A stretch of DNA of 64,000 nucleotides from Cryptomeria japonica (Eukaryota; Streptophyta; Pinopsida; Cupressales; Cupressaceae), in the NCBI RefSeq assembly GCF_030272615.1, contig NC_081413.1, positions 19,046,285-19,110,284 of the forward strand, given 5' to 3'. The position numbers and the translations under genes were made by a program. The number at the start of each line of letters is the position of its first letter. The stretch's first letter is position 1. The notes beneath the pieces are model-generated. The model did not search any database. It had not been told where the DNA came from and was given only the letters and a program-made list of their open reading frames with translations. Of this stretch, positions 11,764 to 24,663 are shown piece by piece.

Positions 11764-13294
11764 TGATAGTTCTGATACTTAATATAAGTATAGATCCAAT
11801 AGCCAACAAGATGAGAGGGGGGGGGTGAATCATACAAACTTAATCATCCATAAAAACATCAGATTCAACCTTAGTAACATATATATCAGTCATTTAACCA
11901 GAAACTATCAAACATGCAAAATCAAAAGCATATGAACAATATAAACCTCATAACACCAGATTTAACGTGGAAACCCAAATAGAGAAAAACCACTGTGGGA
12001 TTTCGGACCCACTAAGAAATATACTCTTCTAGAGTATGCTCGATTAAAAGAAAATCCTGTTAAAGATTACAAACACATTGCTAGATGTGACCCGATTAAG
12101 GGATTTCCCTTAGATCTGTTAGGATCTTCACTTTGTTAGAAGTGACCTTGTCAAAGGATTTCAAACACTCAATCAGAATGTCACCTTGTTAGAGGATTTA
12201 CATATAAGATTGTTAATTCCACTTGGTTAAGAGATTTCCTATCACTTTCACAAAATAACAGTAATAAAATCTATCTGTAACTTCAGATCTAATATGCTAA
12301 AGCAGATTCCTATTTGTTCAATACAATCTAGACATAGAACTAATCTTGTCTATCTGATGGGCATCAATACTCTATTATTCTAACAGGTCTTCAAGCTTCT
12401 ATGGTCGGTAATCACTATGTAGCATCCCTATGCATACATTTGCCCGCATACATTGTTTATCAACAGTTTCCTATTTATAAACAATCTTCTAACCACTTAA
12501 TCTCCTTGATCACATTTCCCATGATCAATCATAGCCATCAGATCTTCAATCTTGTCCAGGTTCATTGTATCTTTTGATCTGAAAATGTTTTACCCCACCT
12601 TGGAACTTGCATATTCACCTTGGAACTTGTGTTAGCGTAATGCGGTTCATTCTGAGCTGTAGATCTTCCTGCTTACTTTCCATTTCCTTAGATTCATTAA
12701 CAAACTTCTTCCATGGCTTACCAATCATTGATCCACTCCAACTCATCAGCTTGTTCATTAAATATCACATGTAAACATTTAATGCATTCTGTTATAGCTT
12801 AGTTACAACTCAATGAATACTAAACTTCACTCAGTAGACATTTTTCCTTCATTAACTGATAGCAATAACCTTAGGGTTTATCGACTAGGTTCCTTAGAGT
12901 TTACCGACTAGGTTCTTTGCCTAATAACATAGTATAGTATTAACCTTTACATTTTACAACATATGTATGATGTTAAAACAATCTAAAACATCAAGATCTC
13001 ATCATTGTCTGACTCGGTAGTAGTTGCCCATTGAATAACTTATCCCCTCAATCATCATATTCTTTCCTGTGTCTTTACCGACTTCTTTATAATCTTCATA
13101 TCATACTTCTCAAGATATGGCAACATCATACTAAATTAGAAAATAAATTTCTTGACATCAATAATAAAATAATAATATCAAGATAGTAAAACATCTTTAA
13201 TCAGTTATGTCCATAATCATCAACAACCTTCTCAATATCCTTATTGAAATGTCAACAATCTTTCATTGTCTGTTATAATGTAATATTGCCAACA
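11764..13294 (-). repeat. 5' LTR of copia A
   Basis: Pair of 5527-7037, bounded by the primer site on the inner side and the GGCCAA duplication at 13295 on the outer side. Length is 1531 bp. A 20-bp-scale duplication (CACCTTGGAACTTG repeated near 12596-12630) accounts for part of the length difference. Confidence 0.93.
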
Positions 13295-13300
13295 GGCCAA

Positions 13301-13500
13301 TAATAGCCCAAGCATATGAGTTCTTTCGAAAGGGTAAGACCACTTGAATAAGTAGCACAAATGTCATTATGGACTTCATTTAAGGCCTTCTCAGATTCTT
13401 CTTGTTCAAGACATCTTAAAAGAGTACCATCCAGACCTCGTTTAAACGGGGTATCTGTGACAAGAGTATAATGGGAGGATTTGTGAATAAAGATCCTCTT
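13301..13500 (-). pseudogene. Gypsy integrase, N-terminal zinc-binding part (U1)
   Basis: Minus strand gives GTLLRCLEQEESEKALNEVH, then NDIC and a YYW motif before copia A interrupts it. The HHCC domain is degraded: the His of the usual GH motif is absent. It continues into 5520-4535. Immediately upstream lies the gag C-terminus rather than RNase H. Confidence 0.8.
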
Positions 13501-13579
13501 TTGATTTTTTTATAAGTCTGGAGGGAGGATATTATCTTTCAGGTATGTGTAAGATTTTCCATAGCCACAGGAATCATTC

Positions 13580-15179
13580 ACCCTTCTCATAGTTTGGAAG
13601 CGGAGTTTTAAAAGTTGTATGAGATTTGTTTGTCATATGTGTATCCATAGTTACTACTCCATTATCAATCAAATCATGGATGACATGTTTCAACCGCTAA
13701 CAATTATCTATGTGACATCCCTTGTTTTGATGGAAATTGCAATAATGGTTATCATTCCACCAAGGGGGTTTTACTTGAGGTTCATAGTTCCTTCCTTATG
13801 GAAAAGTAATCAATTTGTTTTCGATAAGTGTCTTTAGTGCTAACCCAAGGGGTTCACCAATGTTTGTAAATTGCCTTCAAAAGACATTTTTTATAGTTGC
13901 TTTTTGGTGATTGTTGTTTTACTGAGCCACTACTGAGTGATTGGATAAATTAAAAACCGGTTGTTTTGGTTTCACATTGTTGTTATCCACTATTCCATCA
14001 TTGACAACATTACGATTTCTATTCCAAAACTTTGGCTTATCATTGTTGTTGTTGTTAGTGTTGTTAGGAGGGTGAATTCCTTCTTTGTATATTTTCAACT
14101 CACCCTTCTTTATCATGGCTTCCTCCATTCTGATTCTATTATCAATCATCTTTCCAAAAATTTGATTTCCTTGCATTTTTAGATGATATCTCATTTGATC
14201 ATTTAGGTTGTTGATGAATATGTTCATTTTTTCATACTCTGGCACTGTATGGGGATATCCTAAAGCTAACCATCTCCATCACTATAAAAATGTCATGAAA
14301 GGTTCTTCACTCTTTTGTTTGGAATTACATAGGTCTAGCATTGTTACTTCATGTTTTATGTTGTAAGAGTATTGTAAAAAAAAACTTATCCACCAATTCT
14401 GAGAATGATCTGATTCCAAGTGGAAGTTTCAATAACCATTCCATAGCTAGTCCAGTTAAGCTTTTCAGAAATAATCTCATCAAGTATGTATCCTCATGTG
14501 CAAACTCCATACTCATTGTGAAAAATTCTTGTATATGATCTTGAGGGTCAGTGCTTCCATCATATTTTTCATATCTAGGAGTTTCACAATCTATAGGAAA
14601 TGGTATCATGTTTAGATCTTTGTTGAATGGATAAGGACAGATTTATTGAAGTGGGTATCTTCTAACATTTCCTCCTTGCATATCTTGAATTTGTGTTTGT
14701 AGTGTTTGTATTTGTTGTGTGAGAGTTGTGATAGGATTATCAACATGATTTATTCCTGTATAATCATGATTTTGCATTCTAGGAGGATCTTGATCTCTTC
14801 TTGTATAATCTCTACGCCATCTTGTATCCTCATTGCATTGAACATTATTTAGAATTTCTATGTCATCCCTTTTGGGAATGTAAGTTTCCTCATTGTTTTT
14901 GGTGTTAATAGGAATTGATATGTCATTAATTTTGAGACCAAAAATATCCTCATATTGTTCGTTATTAAGGGGGGTGTCAGTTCTCTTTTGTGTCAATTTG
15001 TTCACATCAAAATCTTGAGGGAGTGTAGCACCAAATTTTACTAACATTAGGAAATATTTTTCTTTGTCTCCCTCCAATATTTTCTCCATAAATTTATTGA
15101 ATTGCGGATCATTCTTGATGTCTATGATATGTTGTTCTATTATTTCCTCTTCTACTTGTATTTCATCTTCATATTCCAT
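13580..15179 (-). pseudogene. Gypsy gag (U1)
   Basis: Structural capsid protein. It starts MEYEDEIQVEEE at 15179 with an acidic N-terminus and a Gln-rich ITTLTQQIQTLQTQIQ segment. Capsid-type wording follows: PRYEKYDGSTDPQDHIQEFF, then MEWLLKLPLGIRSFSELVDK and PEYEKMNIFINNLNDQM. It ends with WWNDNHYCNFHRNKGHH-like sequence and PLPNYEKGE near 13590. A stop at about 14643 lies in an otherwise continuous frame, and frameshifts occur near 14250-14350. About 70 bases after the NYEKGE end the sequence changes into integrase; no protease motif is present. Confidence 0.85.
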
Positions 15180-17320
15180 GTTTCTATAATCTTCAATTAT
15201 TTCAAATGTTTCTATTTCTGTTTCTGCAATCTTTCATCTCTGAGCCCTGGTTAAAACGGGCATACACGTGTGTTAGATATTGTGCTAGGATTTGATTGTC
15301 CAAAATTTGTTTCGATAAGTGATCAATTGTCAATGTACATTTGATAAAATGATATTACACAAAAAGATGATTCGAGTGTTTAAAAGTTTGTAAGTTTTTT
15401 GATCTTTGGTTTTGGAGTGCAATGATGATGATTTTGATAAAAACCAAGTCCAATAGGAATGATATATCCTACAATGTGGGACAAGGTTATCCTGACCAAA
15501 TGTTGTATTTTCGTGATAGAAGATGATAGATCCTGATGAGAAACTATGTTTTGAGTGATCAGTTTATCAAAGAGGGTGATAATGCACTTTGAGATGTTAG
15601 ATCTTAAACTTGTTGAAGGCGAATACTTGAAAATATTGAGGTGTCTATTTCTAGAATCTGATTTGATAGATGATTACTTGACCAAGTGAACCAAGGAGAC
15701 AATCTAAGCATAGAATGAGAGATAACAGGTGTTTATGCTCACTGTAAACTGACCAAGCAAATATGTCAGATTTGAAAAAGGCATGCAAGAAGACAGTTCT
15801 GGATAGACAAAGACATAAATTCGTACGATAGATTATACAGCCCCAAATGACAATTTAGACAGGATTATATGACAAACTAGAAACCTTACATGATAGAAGA
15901 CATAAACTCATATGAACTTTCTCACATAACCAGATTACAAAAGATGATACAAAATTCTTTGCTAAGATGACTCGCACGACAATTCCCACTAGACCAGATG
16001 ATAAAAGATAACACAAAATTCTTTTCTAAACTGACTTGTATGAAAATTATCAGTGGAACGGATGATAATATAGATGCCTTGTACAACAAAATAACAAACT
16101 CGTATGGCAAAGGACAAAATAGAAACAAAAACTTTGTTTGGACAAATTTTTTATTAATTAAGTTTGATGTTTTGCTTCTGTTTTCCAAGTTTTTAGATGT
16201 TTGATTTTTTCTGTTTTAGGGACGAAGACACAACAAACACCTGATATGATAAATGACCTCAATCATAGTATGCTACCTAAGGAAGTTGGCTAAGAGAGAA
16301 AATATTTGTTTTTAAACTTAGGTAATCACCCAATAGCTAATCAAAATATGGCCGCTAAGTCTCTCGCAATGGATTCTCAACATCATATTATTTGACTCCA
16401 AATGATAATGGGAGCATGATATAGCAAGTGTCTTGGGAGAGTTACTTTCTCTCTTGCATGAAGATTATCCCCCTTTTGGAGTTGAATTAGGTAGCTTTTA
16501 ATTGTAATCAGAACTAGTAAGGGATTCGTTCGACACGTCGGGGTATAAACTCAATTAAGAGGTCTCCCAGCCTTGAAAACCAAGGTTTGATATAACCAAA
16601 GGTATAGAGGAGAGCTATTCCTAAGCACTATCGTTGACTTGATTTTAATTAAATCACATTTTTTTTATAGTGGGTTGGAGTACTTGGTGTTAGTCATTCC
16701 CAATTGGGTCATTTCCCTCTCACCGACCTTAATGGCTTTGGCCTTATGGAGGGGAGGCCTGCTCAAGATATGCACTATTGAAAGTAAAGGATGAGTGTGG
16801 CTTTATGATCACCTAAGAAATGTGAGAGAATACTCGCCTATCATCAAAACACATAAGACATATTTGTTTATTTCCATTAGCCAAAACAAGTGTGCCTAGA
16901 AAGTTTAAAGAAGACATAAAGTTTGGTTCAGTCCTCCTAGGCAACCTGAAAAATAGATACGTTAGTAGTCATGATGTTTGAATTAAATGAAACTTTGACA
17001 AGTATAATCTTTGACAATCATCCTGCAAAAACCAATTAGGCTGCTGAAAAACACACAAACAGACTAGGGTTAGCATTAGTAATAATCAAATTGAAGCATG
17101 AAAACCCTAAAATGCAATCTATTTTGATAATAGAGAAACATAATTTTGTACAACAATTCTCACCTAATCATATGACAATTCTCACCAACTCATATGAGGG
17201 CACAAAATAACTCGTATGAGACAAAAAAGGAACTCATACTAAATTATGAATCAGACCCGGTCAAAAACCTGCTAGATTGAAAATTTGATGATGTTAAGAG
17301 GCTAGAAATGAGATTTTCGG
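15180..17320 (-). other. Gypsy U1 leader
   Basis: About 2.1 kb without a convincing frame, colinear with 22561-24650 in U2. It carries repeated degenerate copies of a palindromic motif related to TCGTACGA (for example near 15824 and 16099) and the GGCAACCTG block. Long leaders are common in plant gypsy elements. Confidence 0.7.
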
Positions 17321-17337
17321 CCCCACAGTGGGCGCCA
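17321..17337 (-). promoter_or_regulatory. Primer-binding site of gypsy U1
   Basis: Minus strand reads TGGCGCCCACTGTGGGG three bases after the LTR end. TGGCGCC with a following GTGGGG is the usual primer region of plant Tat/Athila-type gypsy elements. Confidence 0.85.
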
Positions 17338-17340
17338 AAA

Positions 17341-18001
17341 TGTCATGTCTGTGAAGTATCATACCTATAGCTACAACACAAACACTCAATAGATCATTAC
17401 AAGCATGGTTAGCAAATAAGAAGCAAATGAAAGATGAACCATGACAAAGCAACCTATCGCCTCCTAAGAGATGTGAGTATGGATTTTCTCTCAGGTCTGG
17501 ATAAGCAATCCCAGTGACTTGACTACACCTAGATGGATGATTTGAAATGATAATTATATGCAAATATGAGATTGATTAAGGTATATTGATCCAAGAAATT
17601 AGTTAAGCTATGATGATGATGCAATTAAGCTAGAAAAGAGATTGATTAAGCTACATGATTCAACAATTATCCTAGAAAATGATCAAATTAAGCTAAATCT
17701 AAGATACAATTGCCTATAATAACAATGCTCAAATAATATGCTAGAATGGATATGCCTATAGTAACAATGCCTAAATTGATAATGAGATGAGATCATTTGT
17801 CCTCCAAAATGGGGGATATTTATAGGATTTCCAAGGCCAAGGGTGAGGTGGCAGGAATCAATAGTCAAGATTGAGTCTGAAGATATCAAGGGTGAAATTG
17901 GAGGAGGTTGGAGGATTAAATTAAATTAAATTAGGAAGGGGGATTAATTAAATAATTTCTTATTTAATTAATTATCTACTGACCATTTTTAGGTGTATAC
18001 A
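17341..18001 (-). repeat. Gypsy LTR shared by U1 (as 5' LTR) and U2 (as 3' LTR)
   Basis: On the minus strand it starts TGTATACACCTAAAAATGG and ends ...CAGACATGACA. It has a primer site on its left and a polypurine tract on its right, so it sits between two internal regions. Relative to 24664-25816 it lacks about 490 bp near 17918. Length is 661 bp. Confidence 0.85.
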
Positions 18002-18016
18002 TTTTGCCCCTCTTTG
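18002..18016 (-). promoter_or_regulatory. Polypurine tract of gypsy U2
   Basis: Minus strand reads CAAAGAGGGGCAAAA directly before TGTATACACC. The same tract follows the next LTR at 25817-25831, which shows a third internal region began there. Confidence 0.8.
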
Positions 18017-19599
18017 AAGCAAGGTGTGATGACACGTTGATTCAAAGAATAATCTCATTTTGATGATGATATTGGTTAGATAAGATGCCCTAGACATTGA
18101 TTGATAAATTGAGGTATGATGATGTCCCCTTGGGAGATCAATTGAGATAATTAATTTTTTGGAATGTATGAATTTTTGCGAAATTGATATCCTGATTAGA
18201 AATGATTTGATTTCTACAACTGTGGTTGATGAAAATGCGAGTTCTACGATCATAGTGATGTGGTTCTTGATTATTTATAAAGCTTGATTGATTAGCTTGA
18301 TAAGATTGAGATTCAGTTTGGTTTCAGGAATGACACCTCCTATATAAGACAAAGATGATCAAAGAATTTGGTTTCAGGAATGATATATCCTGTATAAGAC
18401 ATGATTAGAACATCTAGTTCTAGGAAAGATACATCCTATATAAGACATGATAGAATCAATGTAAATGTGATTGGTTGATAGAATGGATAAGTTTGATTGA
18501 GCAAAGAACTGACATTTTGTTGATAACAAGTTGCAGGAAGATTCAGATATGTTGATGTTGGTTTAGTTGAGAGGGTAGCATAAGATTTGGGTTGGGCCAA
18601 CAATATCTGAAGAGAGATGAGTCATCAGTCTGATTGTGGATACACTTATGATGTTACCTTGATGATTCATGCGATAGATTTAACCTTGGATAAAATGATC
18701 ATGCAGAATCCCATTCAAGAATGAGATGCAAGCTAAATGCAAATGAAAATGAAAATGAAATGCAATGCTACAACCAGACTAGTCACTAGGTTATTGTGTT
18801 TTGTCATCATTGAGCTTTTTAAAATGTGGGAAGTGAGTGCAAACATTGATGTTATAGTTAAACCATGATGACTTGAGCACTACTTTCCTAAATTTTAGTA
18901 TGGCAAGTTAGCACAAGTATTAAGGTATAATTGAACCAAGATGACCTGAATGTTGCTTGCGTAAAATAGATAGTATTAACCATTTCAATAAACACAAGTT
19001 GGAAATGTCTTCGATGATACTCCAATGATCATGTCCTCAGATAAATTTGCACATATTAATGATTAATTTATAGACAACGGACAAGAAAAATATCATGTTT
19101 CTTCCTTGTTCCTCTAGTCAAAGACATCCTGGAGTCACTCAAAAATCATGATAGCAAAAATCAAGATAGAAAAGTTGAACAATCGTGTTAAAATCATTAT
19201 CCAAAATATATCATCCATTGAAAAGTGTGTGATGTGCTTAGACTGACATGTGATAGTTTGATCTCATGTTCAGCTTTGGATATGTCTTAGTTTTTGCTTG
19301 ATAATAGTTGCCTGACTATTGTTCCTCCTATTTTATTAAGCTCAAAATTATTAAAAATTTCGCCCCCAGCTAGGTGCAGGATTTTGCCCCAAGCCTAGAA
19401 ACAAATCATTATGATATACCCAATGATCCAAACCATGGTGAGAAGCCACCTAGGATGCCTACATATGTACAAAGGCTTTATCATGGATATGAACAATGCG
19501 GATGGAAAATGAATGCAAGTGGAAGGATGCATGAACCAATAGATGGAAGAGCTAGTGGACAGATAACACCTATTTGCTAGGTTTTCACCATCTATTTTT
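18017..19599 (-). other. 3' UTR of gypsy U2
   Basis: Non-coding. From about 18530 it is colinear with U1 3264-4329, and from 18017 to about 18800 with U3 25832-26582. Three tandem variants of a TTCAGGAATGACACCTCCTATATAAGAC-like block at 18325-18450 stand out as a short local repeat. Confidence 0.7.
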
Positions 19600-19790
19600 A
19601 TTGCACTTTTTCTTATATTTGATTTTTTTTTTCTACTTTTTCACTGTTTTTGGATTTTTCTGCTTTTTCACTGTTTTTGGATTTTCTGCTTTTTCACTGT
19701 TTTTGGATTTTATGGTTTTCGACTGTTTTTGGATTTTCCTCTTTTTCACTGTTTTTGAATTTTTCTACTTTTTCACACATAAAACTTCTT
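19600..19790 (-). repeat. 27-bp minisatellite at the gypsy integrase 3' end (U2)
   Basis: Same array as 4330-4545, with TTTTTGGATTTT cores separated by CTTTTTCACTG. It lies in the same place relative to the integrase stop, so it predates the duplication of U1 and U2. Confidence 0.85.
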
Positions 19791-20870
19791 TAGATGCATG
19801 CTATTGATGGGTTCCTCAAGCTGATCCTTGTCCTATGTTGATAGCTAATATGCTCTTGACCCAAATACTGTTGTGACCACAAATGGACCTAACCAGTTTG
19901 GTTGAAACTTTCCTTTCTTTTCTCAATCTGCCTAGTTCCATGTATTTTCTTTGAGTACTAGTTCCCCAACTTGAAATGTTCTTAGTTTGACCTTATGATT
20001 ATAACTGTGGCACATTCTTTGTTGATATACCTTTAAATGATCAAAGACATTTTGTCTTCATTCATGGATTAATTCTAACTCCTGCAATCACGACACTCAT
20101 TGTTCTTCATCTGGATAAGACCTTTTAATGATACTCATAGAGAAGGTATCGCTACTTCTATTGGTAGTATTGCTTCTGATCCATAAACAAGAGAGAAAGG
20201 TGTGGCACCTATTGGTGTGTGGATACTAGTATGATAGGCCCATAGAGAAGGGTTCAAAATAGTTTTGTTTGATGCATTTGCTTGCCCATTTCCTTGGGGA
20301 TAGTAGGGTGTTGAAAATATGTGTTGGATCTTGAATTTCTCACATAGCTCTTGGACATCTTGATTCTTGAATAGTCTCCCATTATCAGTGATAATGGTCA
20401 TGGGTATTCCATAGCGATAGATGATGTAGTTCAAGATAAATGCAGCAATTTTTTTCCTATGATATTGATGAGAGGTACTGCCTCAATCCATTTTGTGAAA
20501 TATTCTATAGCTACAAGGATGAATTTATGACCATTAGATGAAGAAGGATTTATCTTTCCTACTAGATCAAGACCCCATTGGTAGAAAGGCCAAGATGTTT
20601 CCAAAGCATGAATTTCTTGTGCTAGTGCATGAATCAAATTCCTAGGGATCTGACATTGTTTGCATGTTTTAGCTATCTGAAAAGAATCTTGTTCCATAGT
20701 TGTCCAATAATAGCCCAAGCATATGAGTTCTTTCAAAAGGGTAAGACTACTTGAATGAGTGCCACAAATTTCATTATGGACTTCATTTAAGGCCTTCTCA
20801 AATTCTTCTTGTTCGATACATCCTAGAAGAGTATCGTCCATACCTCATTTAAATGGGGTATCTGTGACAA
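19773..20870 (-). pseudogene. Gypsy integrase (U2)
   Basis: Better copy of the U1 integrase and uninterrupted by copia A. The zinc-binding region has NEVHNEICGTHSSSLTL and CKQCQ. The core has WGLDLVGKINPSSSNGHKFI, TKWIEAVPL, YGIPMTIITDNGRLFKNQDV, then PYYPQGNGQANASN and TPFSLVYGSEAILP. The stop is at 19773-19775. A frameshift near 20433 and about 55 bases missing near 20250 relative to U1 inactivate it. Confidence 0.85.
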
Positions 20871-20989
20871 GAGTATAATGGGAGGATTGGTGAATAAAGT
20901 TCCTCTTTTGATTTTTTGAAAGTCAGAAAGGAGGATATTATCTTCTAGGTATGTGAAATTTTTTCCATAGTGGGAGGAATCATTCAACC

Positions 20990-22560
20990 TTCTCATAGTT
21001 TGGAAGCAGAGTTTTAAAAGTTGTATGAGAATTGTTTGTCATATGTCCATCCACAGTTATTACTCCATTATCAATCAAATCTTGGATGATATGTTTCAAC
21101 CACTATTACTTATCTGTGTGATGTCCCTTGTTTCGATGGAAATTGCAATAATGGTTATCATTCCACCAAGGGGGTTTTACTTGAGGTTCATAGTTCCTTC
21201 CTTCTAGCAAAGTAATCAATTTGTTTTCGAGAAGTGTCTTTAGTGTTGAACCAAGGGGTTCACCAATGTTTGCAAATTTCCTTGGAAAGAAATTTTTTAC
21301 AGTTGCTTTTTGGTTATTGTTGTTTTTCTGAACCACTACTGAGTGATTGGATAAATTAAAAACTGGTTATTTTGGTTTCACATTGTTGATATCCACTATT
21401 CCATCATTGACAAAATTATGATTTCTATTCCAAAAATTTGGCTTATCATTGTTGTTGTTGTTAGTGTTGTTAGGAGGGTGAATTCCTTCTTTGTATATTT
21501 TCAACTCACCCTTCATTATCACAGATTCCTCCATTCTGATTCTATTATCAATCATCTTTCCAAAACTTTGATGTCCTTTCATTTTTAGATGATAACTCAT
21601 TTGATCATTTAGGTTGTCGATGAATATGTCCATTTTTTCATACTCTGGCACTGTATGAGGATATCCTGAAGCTAACCATCTCCATCTCTATACAAATGTC
21701 ATTGAAGGTTCTCCACTCTTTTGTTTGGCATCACATAGGTCTAGCATTTTTCATGTTTTATGAAACAAACTTATCCACCAATTCTGAGAATGATCTGATT
21801 CCAAGTGGAAGTTTGGAGAACCATTCCATAGCTAGTCCAATTAAGATTTTCAGAAATAATCTTATCAAGTATGTATCCTCATGTGCAAACTCCAAACTCA
21901 TTGTGAAAAATTCTCGTATATGATCTTGAGGGATAGTGCTTCCATCATATTTTTTTTATCTAGGATTTTCACAACCTATAGGAAATGGTATCATGTTTAG
22001 ATCTCTATCGAATGGATAAGAATAGATTTCTTGAAGTGAGTATCTTCTAGCATTTCCTCTCTGCATATCTTGAATTTATGTTTGCAGTGTTTGTATTTGT
22101 TATGTGAGAGTTGTGATAGGATTATCAACATGATTTGTTCTTGTATAACCATGATTTTGCATTCTAGGAGGATCTTGATCTCTTCTTGTATCATCTTTAC
22201 CCCTTCTTGTATCCTCATTGGATAAAATGTTATTTAGAATTTATACGTTATCCCTTTTGGGAATGTAAGTTTCCTCATTGGTTCTGGAGTTACTTTGAAT
22301 TGACGTGTCATTAACTTTGAGATGAAAAATATCCTCATGTTGTTTGTTATTAAGGGGGGTGTCACTTCTGTTTTGTGTCAATTTGTTCACATCAAAATCT
22401 TGAGGGAGTGTAGCACCAAATTTTGCTAACATTAGGAAATATTTTTCTTTGTCTCCCTCCAATATTTTTTCCATAATTTATCAAATTGTGGATCTTTTTT
22501 GATGTCTCTGACATGTTCTATTATTTCCTCTTTAGCTTGTATTTCATCTTCTTGTTCCAT
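20990..22560 (-). pseudogene. Gypsy gag (U2)
   Basis: Matches U1 gag from the acidic start (MEQEDEIQAKEEI at 22560) through MPEYEKMDIFIDNLNDQM (near 21640) to NYEPQVKPPWWNDNHYCNFH (near 21160) and PNYEK near 21000. At least three frameshifts and several stops are present; the part near 21700-21780 has lost sequence relative to U1. No protease follows. Confidence 0.82.
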
Positions 22561-24660
22561 GTTTCTATTTTTGTTTCTGCAATCTTTTATCTCTGAGCCC
22601 TGGTTAAAACAAGCATACATATGTGTTAGATATTGTGCTAGGATTCGACTGTCCAAAAGTTGTTTTGATAAATGATCAACTATCAATGTAAATGTGATGA
22701 AATGATATGATAGGAAAAGATGATTCAAGCATTTAAAAGTTTGCAAGTTTTTTTATCTTCGGTTTTGGAGTGCAATGATGGTGATTTTGATAAAAACCAT
22801 CCAATAGGAATGATATATCCTATGATGTGGGACATGGTTATCCTGATGACATGTTGTAGTTTCGTGATACAGGATGATAGATCCTAATGAGAAACTATGT
22901 TTTGAGTGATTAGTTTATCAAAGAGGGTGATAATGCACCTTGAGATGTTAGATCTTGAACTTGTTGAAGGCAAATACTTGAAAAATCTTGAGGCATCTAT
23001 TTCTAGAATCCGATTTGATAGATGATAACTTGACCAAGCAAACCAAGGAGACAATCTAAGAATAGAATGACAAATAACAGGTGTTTATGCTCAATGTAAA
23101 TTGATCAAGAAAATATGATAGATCTGAAAAAGACATACAAGAAGATAGTTCTGGATAGACAAAGACATAAATTTGTACGATAGATTATATAGCACTGAAT
23201 GACAATTTAGATAGGCTCATACAACAAACCAGAAACCTCACACGAAAAAGGACATAAACTCATACGAACTTTCTCATAGAACTAGATGGCAAAAGATGAC
23301 ACAAAAGTCTCTACTAAGATGACTCGCATGACAATTCCCACTAGACCAGATGATAAAAGATAACACAAAATTCTCTGCTAAACTGACTTGTATGATAATT
23401 CTCACTAGAACAGACAATAAACTAGATGCCTCATACGACATAGGATAGAATAGAGACATTAACTTTGTTTGGATAGATTAATGAAGTTTGATGTTTTGCT
23501 TCTATTTTCTAGTTTTTTAGATGTCTGATTTTTTTTGTTTTAGGGATGAAGACATAGAAAACATGCGATATGATAAGTGACCTCAAGCACAATACCCTAC
23601 CTAAGTAAGTTTGCTAAGAGAGAAAACCTTTTCTTGCAAACTTAGGTAAACACCTAATAGCTAATCAAAATATGGCCATTGAGTCTCATGCAATGGATTC
23701 TCAATGTCGTATTATCCGACTCCAAACGCTAATGGGGCATGGTATGGCAAGTGCCTTAAGAGAGATACTATCTCTCTTGCATAAATATTATCCCTCTTTT
23801 GGAGGTGAATCTAGTAGCTTGTAATTTTAATCAAAACTAGTAAAGGATTCATTCAGCGCGTCAAGGTATAAACTCAATTAAGAGGTCTCCCAGCCTTGAA
23901 AACCAAGGTTTGATATACCCGAAGGTACAGAGGAGAGCTATTCCTGAGCACTTTCATTGACTTGATTTTCATCAAATCACATTTATTTTATAGTAAGTTG
24001 GAGTACTTGGCATTAGCCATTCCCACTTGGGTTGTTTCCCTCTCACCAACCTTAATGACTTTGGCCTTATGGAGGGCAAGGCCGCTAAACATATGCACTA
24101 TTGAAAGAAAAGGATGAGTCTGGCTTTCTGATCACCTAATAAATGTGAGAGAATACTTTCCTATCATCAAAACACATAAGACATGTTTTTTCATTTCCAT
24201 TAGCCAAAACAAGTGTGCTTAGAAAATTTAAAGAAGACATAAAGTTTGGTTCAGTCCTCCTAGGCAACCTGCAAAATAGATACATTAGTAGTCATGATGT
24301 TTGGATGAAATGAAGCTTTGACAAGTGTAATCTTTGATAATCATCTTGCAAAAACTAGTTAGGTTGCCGAAAAACTCACAAATAGACTAGGGTTAGCATT
24401 AGTAATAATCAAATTAAAGCATGAAAACCCTAAAATGCAATCTATTTTGATAACACAGAAATAAAATTTCGTACGACAATTCTTACTTGATCATAAAACA
24501 ATTCCCATCAGCTCGTACGAGGGCACAAAAGAACTTGTACGAGATAGAAAGGGAACTCATACAAAATTTTGAATCAGACCCAACCATAAACCTGCTAGAT
24601 TGAAAATTTGATGATGTTAAGAGGCCAAAAATGAGATTTTTGGCCCCATGGTAGGAACGA
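22561..24660 (-). other. Gypsy U2 leader and degenerate primer site
   Basis: Non-coding and colinear with 15180-17340. Less-decayed copies of the TCGTACGA palindrome occur near 24476, 24521 and 24537. The primer-site region at about 24640-24660 is mutated (TAGGAACGAAAC in place of the U1 TGGGCGCCAAAA). Confidence 0.7.
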
Positions 24661-24663
24661 AAC

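Larger units (their letters stand above)
5527..13294 (-). mobile_element. Ty1/copia element A, complete but inactive
   Basis: A 7768-bp minus-strand element with two LTRs of about 1.5 kb, primer site, polypurine tract and one gag-pol frame. It is flanked by GGCCAA at 5521-5526 and 13295-13300. Removing it rejoins the gypsy integrase as in U2, where TGTCCAATAATAGCCC is uninterrupted at about 20700. The LTRs differ by about 5% over the first 300 bases by eye, so this is among the youngest insertions here. It is inactive through several stops and one frameshift. Confidence 0.93.
3264..18001 (-). mobile_element. Gypsy copy U1, deleted for PR-RT-RNase H, carrying copia A
   Basis: A minus-strand Ty3/gypsy element with, in element order, 5' LTR (17341-18001), primer site, about 2.1 kb leader, gag (15179 downwards), a direct jump to integrase (13500-13301 then 5520-4535), a minisatellite and 3' UTR. 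The 3' LTR is missing; the copia LTR G abuts the 3' UTR at 3264. Copia A (5527-13294) splits the integrase. Excluding A the remnant is about 7 kb. No protease, reverse transcriptase or RNase H lies between gag and integrase, and neighbour U2 has the same gap. Confidence 0.8.
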
